Source: CAXXOK01 sp964497495 (lineage in GTDB: Bacteria > Bacillota > Clostridia > Christensenellales > Aristaeellaceae). Taken from it: 64,000 bases of DNA. The notes under the pieces are model-generated. The model did not search any database and was not told the origin of the DNA. It saw nothing but the letters and a program-made list of their open reading frames with translations. How positions within the stretch are numbered: the stretch's first letter is position 1; each line of letters opens with the position of its first letter. The translations under genes and the position numbers were made by a program. Shown here one piece after another: positions 22,615-30,551 of this stretch. The stretch covers positions 1 to 64,000 of the forward strand of contig CAZCCZ010000014.1 in NCBI GenBank assembly GCA_964497495.1. Reading direction: 5' to 3'.

Positions 22615-23412
22615 TTAACAGCAATAAGCGCCGCCGCGCCCGTTCATGCAGCAGCAGTTGCACAGCAGGTTGATGAGGATAAGGGACAGGCAGGGGTTGG
22701 CGCACAGTGCGCCGGTGAACCCGCGCTGGCTGCCGTACTGCCGGTAGCTCTGCCCGCCGGATTGCAGGGTGGACAGCAGCTCGCGGTAGGCGGCCTCGTC
22801 CGGCGCCATGGCTACGGCTCTGCGCGCGTAGTTGAGCGCCGCCACGCGGTTGCCCAACCCGATGCTGACCCGCGCGCTCCAGTAGTACCAGGCGGCGCGG
22901 CGCTCGAGGATGCCGTTGAGCATCTGCGCGGCGCTGGAATAATTCCCGGAGAGCACTTCAGACTCCACGTTTTTCAGCGTCGGGTCGTACTCCGTGTAAG
23001 TTGTCTCGCCGTCCCGGTAAGCCTGCTGCTGCCCGGCACGGCGGAAAAAGTCGCCGAAGCCGAAGAAGGGGTCGAAATCCCCGGAGTTGCCGGAATTGCC
23101 GGAGTCTCCGTACCCGCCACCCGGGCCGTAGCCGCCGTAGTTCCCGCCTGAACCGTAACCGCCGTACCCATTGTAACCGCCGGCGCCGCCAGCGTCCCGA
23201 TACCCGCCGCTTCCCCCATCGTACCCCTGCCCCTTGTGCTTGATGAGGATCGTGTACGCCTCGTTGACTTCCTTCATCTTGGTTTCCGCCTGGGGACTGC
23301 CGTTGTTGAGATCCGGGTGGTATTTCTTGGCAAGCTTACGGTAGGCGGCCTTGATTTCGTCGTCCGTCGCGGTTCGGGAGACGCCCAGCACCTCATACGG
23401 ATCTCTGTTCAT
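22615..23412 (-). CDS. J-domain co-chaperone with glycine-rich linker, TPR-like region and cysteine tail
   Basis: 265 residues. The J domain (about 3-68) has the essential HPD in KKYHPDLN, so it should stimulate the ATPase of a DnaK. A Gly/Tyr-rich linker (about 72-110, GGYNGYGGYGSGG) leads to DPFFGFGDFF. Residues about 130-225 resemble tetratricopeptide helices (GNYSSAAQMLNGI, NRVAALNYARRAVAMAPDEAAY). The last 30 residues contain eight cysteines (CANPC, CNCCC, YCC). Unlike DnaJ it lacks the four CxxCxGxG zinc repeats. The ATG at 23412 is preceded by AAGGAG; a GTG two codons earlier is too close to that site. It overlaps the DUF5685 gene by 20 bases. Confidence 0.85.
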   Translation of the reverse strand: MNRDPYEVLGVSRTATDDEIKAAYRKLAKKYHPDLNNGSPQAETKMKEVNEAYTILIKHKGQGYDGGSGGYRDAGGAGGYNGYGGYGSGGNYGGYGPGGGYGDSGNSGNSGDFDPFFGFGDFFRRAGQQQAYRDGETTYTEYDPTLKNVESEVLSGNYSSAAQMLNGILERRAAWYYWSARVSIGLGNRVAALNYARRAVAMAPDEAAYRELLSTLQSGGQSYRQYGSQRGFTGALCANPCLSLILINLLCNCCCMNGRGGAYCC

Positions 23413-24262
23413 GGCCACTCTCCTTCAGCTTGTTTTGCGCGCGGTTGAGCCGGGCCTGCTTCTGCTGGTAACGCACCCACACGCCCGAATAGAGGATGTT
23501 GCGCAGGATCTCCAGATCCTGCACCAGCGGCAGAAGCTCGAACGCCTGCGTGCACTCCGCGATCACCATCGTCAGGCTGTCCAGCACGAGGCTTTCAAAA
23601 TCGGTCTGTTCGCGGTACCGTACCAGCGGGTTGTACCGTTTGCGCCGGATATCCGCGGGCAGATCGTCGTAGGCGTCCATCAGGTAGATAAATCGGCCCA
23701 GCCCTTCGCCGATGGCCCGCATCGGCTGGGCCCAGTAATCGTCCCGGTAGGCGAACACCTCGCCCAGCATCCGCGCGGTAAGGTTGGCGGGGGCGTCGGC
23801 TTCCAGGCAGCGCTCCTGTTCCAGCCTGCCGATGTCCGCCAGACAGTTCTCGATGGCGGCGCACTTTTCGGGGTAGCGCTTCTCCACCTCCCGGTACGCC
23901 TTTTCCAGCAGCTTCGCCTCGGCCTTTCCCGCCAGGCTCCGGTCGTCCGTCCAGTCGTCGCGGCACTTGTGGTAGGCCAGCGCGATGTTCATATCCGCGC
24001 AGTATCCGCCGAGCTCGTTGCTTACGGCCTCCCGCGCCTTGATCGGGTGCGGCAGGCAACGGCCCCTGGTCATCGTTTCCTCCGGCTCGTAAAGCGAACT
24101 CAGGAGGATCATCAGAAAGGTCATGTCGTTGCTCAGCGTCAGCCTGCCCAGGTTGCCGTACCGGCTCGTGAGCGTGCGGCACAGGCCGCAGTAAAACGCC
24201 TGGTAGCGGAGGCGGCTGCGTTCCTTCAGCTCCGCCGGATTGATGGTCACGTACCCGAACAT
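23393..24262 (-). CDS. DUF5685 family protein
   Basis: 289 residues beginning MFGYVTINPAELKERS, then RYQAFYCGLCRTL, which is the hallmark of this family of unknown function. Further conserved cysteines occur in RGRCLPH, GGYCADMN and YHKCRDDW, so metal binding is possible. The remainder is predicted helical, with a polar AYDDLPADIRRKRYNP region late in the protein. It lies between dnaK (28 bases upstream) and the J-domain gene (20-base overlap), a strong sign of shared function. The biochemical role is not known. Confidence 0.85.
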   Translation of the reverse strand: MFGYVTINPAELKERSRLRYQAFYCGLCRTLTSRYGNLGRLTLSNDMTFLMILLSSLYEPEETMTRGRCLPHPIKAREAVSNELGGYCADMNIALAYHKCRDDWTDDRSLAGKAEAKLLEKAYREVEKRYPEKCAAIENCLADIGRLEQERCLEADAPANLTARMLGEVFAYRDDYWAQPMRAIGEGLGRFIYLMDAYDDLPADIRRKRYNPLVRYREQTDFESLVLDSLTMVIAECTQAFELLPLVQDLEILRNILYSGVWVRYQQKQARLNRAQNKLKESGHEQRSV

Positions 24263-24290
24263 GAGCGCTCCTTTTCCCGGCCGTTTGGGG

Positions 24291-26084
24291 CTACTTGCGT
24301 TCCTGATCCTGCTTCTCCGTGGCGGTGTACTGCGCGTCCATGGCGCCGTCCTCGCCTGCGCCCGCGCCGGTGGAGCCGGTAAACCGCCCGGCGGCGGCCA
24401 GCGCCTGTTCCAGCTCCTCGCTGGCGGCCTTGAGTTCCGAATCGTTCTGGTCGTCCAGCGCCTGCTGCACGCGCTTGCGGAGCGTTTCCATATGGTCCCT
24501 GTCCTCCGGTTTCAGCTTGCGCTGGGCGCTTTTCGCCTCGTAGCAGAGCTGTTCGCCGCGGTTGCGCAGTTCCCCGCTCTGCTTGCGCAGGCGGTCGTCC
24601 GCCGCGTAGCGCTCGGCGTCCGCCACGGCGTGGTCGATCTCCGAGGAGGACATGTTGGAGCTTTGCGTCAGCACGATCTCCTGATGTCTGCCCGTGCCCA
24701 GATCCTTGGCGGAAACATTGACGATGCCGTTGGCGTCGATGGCGAACGTCACCTCGATCTGCGGGATGCCGCGCAGCGCCCGCCGGATGCCGTTGAGTTT
24801 GAACTTACCCAGCGTCTTGTTGTAGCTGGCGATTTCCCGCTCCCCCTGCAGCACGTGGATTTCCACCTGCGTCTGGAAATTGGCGGCGGTGGTGAACACC
24901 TGGCTGCGCTTCACCGGAATCGGAGTGTTGCGGTCGATGAGGCGGCTGAACACATCCCCCACCGTTTCGATGCCCAGCGAAAGCGGGGTTACGTCCAAAA
25001 GCAGCAGGCCCGTTACCTGCCCCTGCAGCACGCCGCCCTGCAGCGCCGCGCCCACGGCTACGCACTCGTCGGGGTTGACGCCCTTGCTGGGCTCGTGGCC
25101 GGTAAAGCGTTTCACGGCTTCCTGTACGGCGGGGATGCGCGTGCTTCCGCCCACCAGCAGCACGCGGCCCAGTTCGGCGGGTTTCAGCCCCGCGTCGCTC
25201 ATGGCCTGCCGTACGGGGCCCATGGTGGCGTCCACCAGGCTCCGGGTCAGGTCGTCGAACTTGGCACGGGTCAGCGTGGCTTCCAGATGCTTGGCCCCAT
25301 CCCGGCCGCTTGCGATGAAAGGCAGGCTGACGGTGGTGGTGGCCGCGGCGCTCAGCTCGATCTTGGCCTTCTCGGCGGCTTCGCGTACGCGCTGCATGGC
25401 GGTGGGGTCGCGGGTGAGGTCGATCTTCTCTTTTTTCTTGAAGTCCTCCAGCAGCCAGCTGACGACGCACTGGTCGAAATCGTCGCCGCCCAACCGGTTG
25501 TTGCCCGCGGTGGCCAGCACCTCGATCACGTCCCGGTTGATGTCCAGAATGCTCACGTCGAAGGTGCCGCCGCCCAGATCGTACACCATCACCTTCATGC
25601 TCTCGCCCTTGTCCGCGCCGTAGGCCAGCGCGGCGGCGGTGGGTTCGTTGATGATGCGCAGTACGTTTAGCCCGGCGATTTTCCCCGCGTCTTTGGTGGC
25701 CTGCCGCTGGCTGTCGCTGAAATAGGCGGGTACGGTGATCACCGCGTCCGTCACCTTTTCGCCCAGGTAGGCTTCCGCGTCGGTTTTAAGCTTCTGTAAA
25801 ATGATCGCGCTGATCTCCTGCGGCGTGTACGCCTTGCCGTCGATCTTCACGCGGTTGTCGGTGCCCATTTCCCGCTTGATGCTGGAAATCGTGCGTTCGC
25901 TGTTGGTCACCGCCTGCCGCTTGGCGGCGCTGCCCACGATGCGTTCCCCGTCCTTCGTAAAGGCGACGACAGAGGGCGTGGTGCGCCCGCCTTCGGCGTT
26001 GGGGATAACGACGGGGTCGCCGTTCTCCAGAAAGGCGACGCAGGAATTGGTGGTGCCCAGGTCGATGCCGATGGTCTTGGCCAT
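24291..26084 (-). CDS. dnaK: Hsp70 chaperone DnaK-like protein
   Basis: 597 residues. The nucleotide-binding domain begins MAKTIGIDLGTTNSCVA, with phosphate-2 loop VYDLGGGTFDVS (about 170) and adenosine loop LLVGGSTRIPAVQ (about 305). The substrate-binding domain starts with DVTPLSLGIET near 355, and a helical lid follows. It is slightly shorter than housekeeping DnaK and ends in a TEKQDQERK tail, not EEVD-like. GAGGAGG precedes the ATG. No hrcA, grpE or CIRCE element is nearby; the partners are DUF5685, a cysteine-tailed J-protein and a zinc-ribbon membrane protein. I think this is a second, specialised Hsp70, though I cannot see whether the genome has another. Confidence 0.9.
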   Translation of the reverse strand: MAKTIGIDLGTTNSCVAFLENGDPVVIPNAEGGRTTPSVVAFTKDGERIVGSAAKRQAVTNSERTISSIKREMGTDNRVKIDGKAYTPQEISAIILQKLKTDAEAYLGEKVTDAVITVPAYFSDSQRQATKDAGKIAGLNVLRIINEPTAAALAYGADKGESMKVMVYDLGGGTFDVSILDINRDVIEVLATAGNNRLGGDDFDQCVVSWLLEDFKKKEKIDLTRDPTAMQRVREAAEKAKIELSAAATTTVSLPFIASGRDGAKHLEATLTRAKFDDLTRSLVDATMGPVRQAMSDAGLKPAELGRVLLVGGSTRIPAVQEAVKRFTGHEPSKGVNPDECVAVGAALQGGVLQGQVTGLLLLDVTPLSLGIETVGDVFSRLIDRNTPIPVKRSQVFTTAANFQTQVEIHVLQGEREIASYNKTLGKFKLNGIRRALRGIPQIEVTFAIDANGIVNVSAKDLGTGRHQEIVLTQSSNMSSSEIDHAVADAERYAADDRLRKQSGELRNRGEQLCYEAKSAQRKLKPEDRDHMETLRKRVQQALDDQNDSELKAASEELEQALAAAGRFTGSTGAGAGEDGAMDAQYTATEKQDQERK

Positions 26085-26124
26085 GTTTGAGACCTCCTCA
26101 CAAGGCTGAACCCTCGTTCTCACC

Positions 26125-26153
26125 ATGGTATCATACATGAAAAACGTGAGCAA
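26125..26153 (-). promoter_or_regulatory. Possible promoter of the dnaK operon
   Basis: On the minus strand TTGCTC (26148-26153), 17-base spacer, TACCAT (26125-26130). Matches are partial. No CIRCE-type inverted repeat is visible between 26085 and 26263. Confidence 0.4.
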
Positions 26154-26263
26154 TAGATAACCCAAATATGGATAAACCGTGAACAATCATTTCTCGTCTC
26201 CGCAAAGCCGCTTGAAAAACGGCCTCCCGCGCGGTAAGCTTCTCTTGGAAAGGGGGCGGGCAA

Positions 26264-26773
26264 ATGGCGGAAACCTACCGGAACATCGCGCATCCCTTCG
26301 AACCGGTGTGGAATACGGACTCGCTGGCGCTTGTGCTGGGCACGTTTCCCTCCGTAATGTCCCGCGGGAACGCGTTCTATTACGGCCACCCGCAAAACCG
26401 TTTCTGGCCGCTGACGGCCGCGCTTTTCGCCATGCGGATACCTTTGACGATCGCGGAGAAGCGTTCGTTACTGCTGGCAAACCGCGTCGCGCTATGGGAC
26501 GTGCTGGCTTCCTGCGACATCACCGGCAGCGCGGACGGCAGCATCCGCAACCCCGTGCCCAACGATATCGCCGCGCTGCTTGCCAAAGCGCCGATCCGGG
26601 GTGTTTTTTGCAACGGTCAGGCCGCCGCCGCGCTGTACCGCCGCTTCGCGGAGACGGCAACCGGCGTGCCCGCCGTAACGCTGCCCTCCACCAGCCCCGC
26701 CAACGCGCGCTGGAAGCCGGACGCGCTTCTGGCGGCCTGGGCTCCACTGCGCGAGTGCGTTGAAAAACGGTAA
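26264..26773 (+). CDS. DNA-deoxyinosine glycosylase (uracil-DNA glycosylase superfamily)
   Basis: 169 residues, a full-length single domain. The early block LVLGTFPSVMSRGNAFYYGHPQNRFW matches the GxxPS motif and the NRFW signature of the hypoxanthine/deoxyinosine DNA glycosylase group; SIRNPVPNDI lies in the middle and LPSTSPAN (about 141-148) is the leucine-loop motif. It should remove hypoxanthine (from adenine deamination) from DNA as the first step of base excision repair. AAAGGGGG precedes the ATG. It is divergent from dnaK and has no obvious operon partner. A mismatch-uracil specificity cannot be excluded from sequence alone. Confidence 0.85.
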   Translation: MAETYRNIAHPFEPVWNTDSLALVLGTFPSVMSRGNAFYYGHPQNRFWPLTAALFAMRIPLTIAEKRSLLLANRVALWDVLASCDITGSADGSIRNPVPNDIAALLAKAPIRGVFCNGQAAAALYRRFAETATGVPAVTLPSTSPANARWKPDALLAAWAPLRECVEKR

Positions 26774-26797
26774 CCACAAACATCTTGCGCTTTCCTC

Positions 26798-26848
26798 TTG
26801 ACAGGGAGGCGCGTTCGTACTATATTATATATGAACGTTTGCTCATAT
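26798..26848 (+). promoter_or_regulatory. Promoter and ArsR/SmtB-type operator of the metal-efflux operon
   Basis: TTGACA (26798-26803), 17-base spacer, TATATT (26821-26826). The inverted repeat ATATGA-N8-TCATAT (26829-26848) lies at the transcription start and has the form of ArsR/SmtB operators. The metal-free sensor encoded next would block transcription here. Confidence 0.8.
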
Positions 26849-26864
26849 GAAGGAGTGATCAGTT

Positions 26865-27227
26865 ATGCGGGACATCCCGGAGGCCCCCCGATGCGAATTC
26901 GTCTGCGTGCACGAGGACGTCGTGCGGCGCGCCGCCGCCGAAATCCCCGGCGAGGATACGCTGTTCGACCTGAGCGAGCTTTTCAAGCTCTTCGGGGATT
27001 CCACGCGCATCCGCATCCTCTTTTGCCTGTTCGCCAGCGAAATGTGCGTGTGCGATATCGCCACGATGCTCGGCATGAGCCAGAGCGCCATTTCCCATCA
27101 ATTGGCGCTGCTCAAGCGCAGCAAGCTGGTATCCGCGCGCCGCGAAGGCAAGACCGTGTTCTACGGCCTTGCGGACGGCCACGTGCGCACGATTCTGGGG
27201 CAGGGTATGGAGCACGTAAACGAATAA
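26865..27227 (+). CDS. ArsR/SmtB-family metal sensor (CadC/CmtR type)
   Basis: 120 residues with a winged helix-turn-helix: LFKLFGDSTRIRILFCLF then EMCVCDIATMLGMSQSAISHQLALLK. Four cysteines stand where CadC has its cadmium/lead/zinc site: C10 and C14 (CEFVC) in the N-terminal arm and C61 and C63 (CVC) in the helix before the recognition unit. This set predicts sensing of thiophilic ions such as Cd(II), Pb(II) or Zn(II); arsenic sensors use a different arrangement. It is followed 13 bases later by a P1B ATPase and preceded by a matching operator, so it represses its own efflux operon until metal binds. Confidence 0.92.
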   Translation: MRDIPEAPRCEFVCVHEDVVRRAAAEIPGEDTLFDLSELFKLFGDSTRIRILFCLFASEMCVCDIATMLGMSQSAISHQLALLKRSKLVSARREGKTVFYGLADGHVRTILGQGMEHVNE

Positions 27228-27240
27228 AGGGGTGGACGGT

Positions 27241-29094
27241 ATGACACGGGAGCAGAAACGGACGCTGATCATCATTCTGTCGGCCGCCGTGCTTTTCGCC
27301 GCGGCGCTGCTGATTACCCAACCCGCCGTGCGCTTCGCGCTGTTTCTGGCAGCGTACGCGCTGGTAGGCTTCCCGGTGCTGAGGGAAGCCGGGGAAAACC
27401 TGTTTCACGGCGAGATCTTCGACGAAAACTTCCTGATGTCCGTGGCGACGCTCGGCGCGCTGGCAATCGGCGAAATGCCGGAGGCGGTGGCCGTGATGCT
27501 TCTATACCAGCTGGGCGAACTGTTTCAGGGATACGCGCTGGGTAAGAGCCGCCGTTCCATCGCGGCGCTGATGGATATCCGCCCCGATACCGCCGCCGTG
27601 GAGCGCGGCGGCGAACTGCTGTCCGTATCACCGGATGCGGTGGCCGTGGGCGAAACGATCGTCGTAAAACCCGGGGAACGCGTACCGCTGGACGGCGTGG
27701 TGCTGGAAGGTGCCTCCGCCGTGGACGCGTCGGCGCTGACCGGGGAAAGCCTTCCCGTGGACGTAGCCGCCGGGGACGACGTGGTCAGCGGGAGCGTGAA
27801 CCAGAGCGGCCTCCTGCGGATAACGGTAACGAAGCGCTACGAGGAATCCACCGTCGCCAAGATTCTCGATCTGGTGGAACGCGCGGGCGCGAAAAAGGCG
27901 CGCACCGAGACCCTGATCACCCGTTTCGCGCGCGTATACACGCCCGCGGTGTGCCTGGCCGCGCTGCTGCTGTTCGTGTTGCCTCCGCTGCTTGCGGGCG
28001 GCGGGTGGCGCGTGTGGGGCGAGCGCGCGCTGAGTTTTCTGGTGGTTTCCTGCCCGTGCGCGCTGGTGATCTCGGTGCCGCTTACGTTCTTCGGCGGTAT
28101 CGGCGGCGCGAGCCGGAACGGTATTCTGGTGAAAGGCAGCAACTATCTGGAGCAACTGGCCGACGTCGATACCGTGGTGTTCGACAAGACGGGCACGCTG
28201 ACCGAGGGCAGCTTTCAGGTCACGGTCGTTCACCCCGACAAGGTGACCGAACAGGAACTGATGCGGCTGGCCGCCACGGTGGAAAGCTTCTCCAACCATC
28301 CCATCAGCCGCTCCATTCGGGCGCATTACCGCCTGCCGGTATCCTCCGGCGCGTTGGCGGACGTACGGGAGATTCCCGGGCAGGGCGTGGCCGCCGGGCT
28401 GGACGGGCATACGGTGTACGCGGGCAACGAAAAGCTGATGGCCTCCATCGGCGTAACCCCGCCCGACTGCCCGCACGAGGGCAGCACCGTCGTCCACGTG
28501 GCGCAAAACGGCGTATACCTGGGCCATATCGTCATCTCCGACCGGGTGAAGCCCGGCGCGAAGGAGGCCGTGGCGGCACTCCGGCGGGAAGGCGTGCGCA
28601 GAACCGTGATGTTGACCGGCGACGCGCAGGCCGTGGCCGACCGGGTGGCGAACGAACTGGGGCTGGACGAGACGCACGCGCAGCTTCTGCCCGCCGACAA
28701 GGTGACGAAGGTGGAAGAATTGCTTGCGGAAACGGCGGCCCGGAAGGGCAGGCTGCTTTTCGTGGGTGACGGCGTAAACGACGCGCCCGCGCTGACCCGC
28801 GCGGACGTGGGCGTGGCGATGGGCGCGCTGGGCAGCGACGCCGCGGTGGAAGCCGCCGACGTGGTGCTGATGGACGACGATCCCCGCAGGCTGCCGCTGG
28901 CAATGCGCATCGCCCGGCATACGCTGGCCATCGCGCGGCAGAACATCGGCTTCGCGCTGGGCGTGAAGCTTTCGGTGCTGGCGCTGATCTCCTTCGGGCT
29001 GGCGGACATGTGGCTGGCGGTTTTCGCGGACGTGGGCGTAAGCCTGCTGGCGATTCTGAACGCCACTCGCGCGCTGGCGGTGAAGAAGGCGTAG
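27241..29094 (+). CDS. P1B-type heavy-metal translocating ATPase (Cd/Zn/Pb efflux type)
   Basis: 617 residues, with no N-terminal heavy-metal-associated domain: the first membrane helices start near residue 10. The actuator motif is TGES (about 165). The CPC metal gate is C271-P272-C273 in SCPCALVIS, the phosphorylated aspartate is Asp315 in DKTGTLTEG, and SFSNHPIS carries the P1B-specific His-Pro. VGDGVNDAPAL is the hinge motif. The CPC together with a CadC-like sensor points to Zn/Cd/Pb export (CadA/ZntA class). Loss of the regulatory HMA domain occurs in some family members. AAAGGGGTGG fits the ATG at 27241 better than the GTG three codons earlier. A strong terminator follows. Confidence 0.92.
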   Translation: MTREQKRTLIIILSAAVLFAAALLITQPAVRFALFLAAYALVGFPVLREAGENLFHGEIFDENFLMSVATLGALAIGEMPEAVAVMLLYQLGELFQGYALGKSRRSIAALMDIRPDTAAVERGGELLSVSPDAVAVGETIVVKPGERVPLDGVVLEGASAVDASALTGESLPVDVAAGDDVVSGSVNQSGLLRITVTKRYEESTVAKILDLVERAGAKKARTETLITRFARVYTPAVCLAALLLFVLPPLLAGGGWRVWGERALSFLVVSCPCALVISVPLTFFGGIGGASRNGILVKGSNYLEQLADVDTVVFDKTGTLTEGSFQVTVVHPDKVTEQELMRLAATVESFSNHPISRSIRAHYRLPVSSGALADVREIPGQGVAAGLDGHTVYAGNEKLMASIGVTPPDCPHEGSTVVHVAQNGVYLGHIVISDRVKPGAKEAVAALRREGVRRTVMLTGDAQAVADRVANELGLDETHAQLLPADKVTKVEELLAETAARKGRLLFVGDGVNDAPALTRADVGVAMGALGSDAAVEAADVVLMDDDPRRLPLAMRIARHTLAIARQNIGFALGVKLSVLALISFGLADMWLAVFADVGVSLLAILNATRALAVKKA

Positions 29095-29121
29095 TGCCTT
29101 TCCGGATAACAATCCCTACGT

Positions 29122-29150
29122 AAAGGAGGCGGCATGTCCGCCTCCTTTTT
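29122..29150 (+). terminator. Intrinsic terminator of the metal-efflux operon
   Basis: AAAGGAGGCGG (29122-29132) pairs with CCGCCTCCTTT (29138-29148) around CATGT, followed by T residues. Confidence 0.85.
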
Positions 29151-29396
29151 CTATCAACAATTTACTACTCAATATCTATTCAAATGAACTTATTCCGTTT
29201 CTTGCCGTTCCCCGTTCCTTTCCTTATCCCGTCCGCGGCCGTTGCTCTTAGCGCGGCAATTTCGTAATGCTCTTTGTTTCCTGCGTCCCGTCGTTCCTCT
29301 CCGCCTGTGCCCCGTCGTTCAAGGAACAGTTTTCGCGCATACCCTTTGTTCCCTTCGTCATATTTTTCCCTCCCCGCCTGCGGCCAGGTGCTCGGG

Positions 29397-29499
29397 GGGC
29401 GCGGTGCTCCCTCGCAGGATGGACAGGCTCGTCGGTCGTGTTTGCCCGCGGGCGAATGCGGACGACTATCCTGTACTCCGAAGAGGGAGTATCGCGCCC
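29397..29499. repeat. Long hairpin element C
   Basis: GGGCGCGGTGCTCCCTC (29397-29413) pairs with GAGGGAGTATCGCGCCC (29483-29499) with two mismatches. Inside, CAGGAT (29415-29420) pairs with ATCCTG (29468-29473), and the centre has the palindrome GCCCGCGGGC. CCTGTACTCCGAAGAGGGAG near the right end matches element B with one base inserted. Confidence 0.78.
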
Positions 29500-29514
29500 T
29501 AAATAACCGCAGAC

Positions 29515-29572
29515 GCCCGAAGGGTGCAGGGGCGAGCGGAAGCCCCTGCCGCGCCCCGCAGGGCGCGTTCCC
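29515..29572 (+). repeat. Two-stem repeat unit, full copy
   Basis: Stem 1 GCAGGGG/CCCCTGC (29526-29532 with 29543-29549), stem 2 CGCGCCC/GGGCGCG (29550-29556 with 29561-29567) around CGCA, then TTCCC. The stem-1 loop is one A shorter than in other copies. It is part of a 76-77 base direct repeat (29497-29572 and 29600-29676). Confidence 0.8.
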
Positions 29573-29617
29573 CTCCCCGGAAACCGCAAGGAGCACCGCC
29601 CCTAAATAACCGCAGAC

Positions 29618-29676
29618 GCCCGAAGGGTGCAGGGGCGAGCGGAAAGCCCCTGCCGCGCCCCGCAGGGCGCGTTCCC
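29618..29676 (+). repeat. Two-stem repeat unit, full copy
   Basis: Stem 1 at 29629-29635 with 29647-29653, stem 2 at 29654-29660 with 29665-29671, TTCCC at 29672-29676. Apart from the extra A in the loop it is identical to the preceding copy. Confidence 0.8.
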
Positions 29677-29717
29677 TTTCCCCCGTAAAACCACTTTACC
29701 ATGAGGAAGCAGCCCCG

Positions 29718-30551
29718 CTACTTCATCATCCTCGCGCACGCCGCGCAGCCCCCTTCCCCCGTTTCCCTCAGGGAAGCCGGCAGCGCGTCCCCTACGTCCT
29801 TCATGGCGAGGATCATCTCGTCGCATGGAATGGGGCACGCTACACCCGACAGCGCCAGCTGCGCGGCGGTAACCGCCTGCGCGGCGCAGCCCGCGTTACG
29901 GTATACGCAGGGAATCTCCACCAGCCCTTTGACGGGATCGCACACCAGCCCCAGCGTGTTCATCAGCGCGAAGGCGCAGGCGTCCGTCGCCTGTGTAGGC
30001 GTACCGCCGTACAGCTCCGCCAGCGCCGCCGCGGCCATGCCCGCCGCCGCGCCGCATTCCGCCTGACAGCCGCCTTCCGCGCCGCTCACCGTTGCCTGCA
30101 GAGCGATCGCCCGCCCGACCGCCGCGGCGGTAAACAGTACCAGCGTCAGCGTGTCGTCCGTAAAGCCATCTTGCTCCTGTGCCGCCAACAGCACGCCGGG
30201 CAGAATACCGCAGCTTCCCGCCGTGGGCGCGGCCACGATCTTGCCCATGCAGGCGTTGCTCTCCGCCACTGCCACCGCATACGCGCAGGCAGTGCCTATG
30301 ATGCCGAAACGCCCCGCGTTTTCCGGTGCGGCCAGCTTTGCGGCCTGCCCGCCGACCCGGCCGGACAGGGAGCGCAAGCCGGGGTTCAGGCCGTCCTTCA
30401 CGCTCTGTTTCATTACGGCCAGCCGTCCGGTCATGCGGGCGAACGCCGCGTCCTCTCCCGTGCCGTCCTGCTCCGCCTGCCAGCGCAGGGCCGCCCTGCC
30501 GATGCTTCCGCACCGGCCCGCGGCTTCCAGTATCTCCGCTACGGTCTGCAT
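29718..30551 (-). CDS. sdaAA: L-serine dehydratase, iron-sulfur-dependent, alpha subunit
   Basis: 277 residues. With the beta subunit it deaminates L-serine to pyruvate and ammonia using an oxygen-sensitive 4Fe-4S cluster. Family blocks are KQSVKDGLNPGLRSLSGRVGGQAAKL, MGKIVAAPTAGSCGILPG (about residues 102-119) and EGGCQAECGAAAGMAAAALAEL, with later VCDPVKGLVEIPCVYRNA. The cluster cysteines are likely among those in SCGI, ECGA and IPCV. The start overlaps the 3' end of the beta subunit gene by 13 bases, indicating coupled translation. Two-subunit serine dehydratases of this type are usual in Bacillota. Confidence 0.94.
   Translation of the reverse strand: MQTVAEILEAAGRCGSIGRAALRWQAEQDGTGEDAAFARMTGRLAVMKQSVKDGLNPGLRSLSGRVGGQAAKLAAPENAGRFGIIGTACAYAVAVAESNACMGKIVAAPTAGSCGILPGVLLAAQEQDGFTDDTLTLVLFTAAAVGRAIALQATVSGAEGGCQAECGAAAGMAAAALAELYGGTPTQATDACAFALMNTLGLVCDPVKGLVEIPCVYRNAGCAAQAVTAAQLALSGVACPIPCDEMILAMKDVGDALPASLRETGEGGCAACARMMK

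Larger units (their letters stand above)
29095..29717. other. Gene-free intergenic block of structured repeats
   Basis: 623 bases with no credible gene. After the terminator, 29190-29390 is pyrimidine-biased on the plus strand and contains GTCGTTC repeated (near 29288 and 29328) but no recognised feature. Then come long hairpin C (29397-29499) and two tandem two-stem units (29515-29572 and 29618-29676). Open frames on the minus strand run through the repeats and look spurious. Confidence 0.75.

Noticed and set aside
26085..26263. CIRCE element in front of dnaK
   Set aside because: I looked for TTAGCACTC-N9-GAGTGCTAA or a close variant and found none.
29180..29596. Minus-strand open frames of 113-138 residues before hairpin C
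   Set aside because: Two overlapping frames are equally open, both run through hairpin C and one two-stem unit, and neither resembles a protein family.
29515..29676. Two-stem units as ordinary tandem terminators
   Set aside because: Stem 2 is followed by TTCCC and not a T run, a good terminator already lies at 29122, and the fixed loops with covarying stems are not expected of simple terminators.
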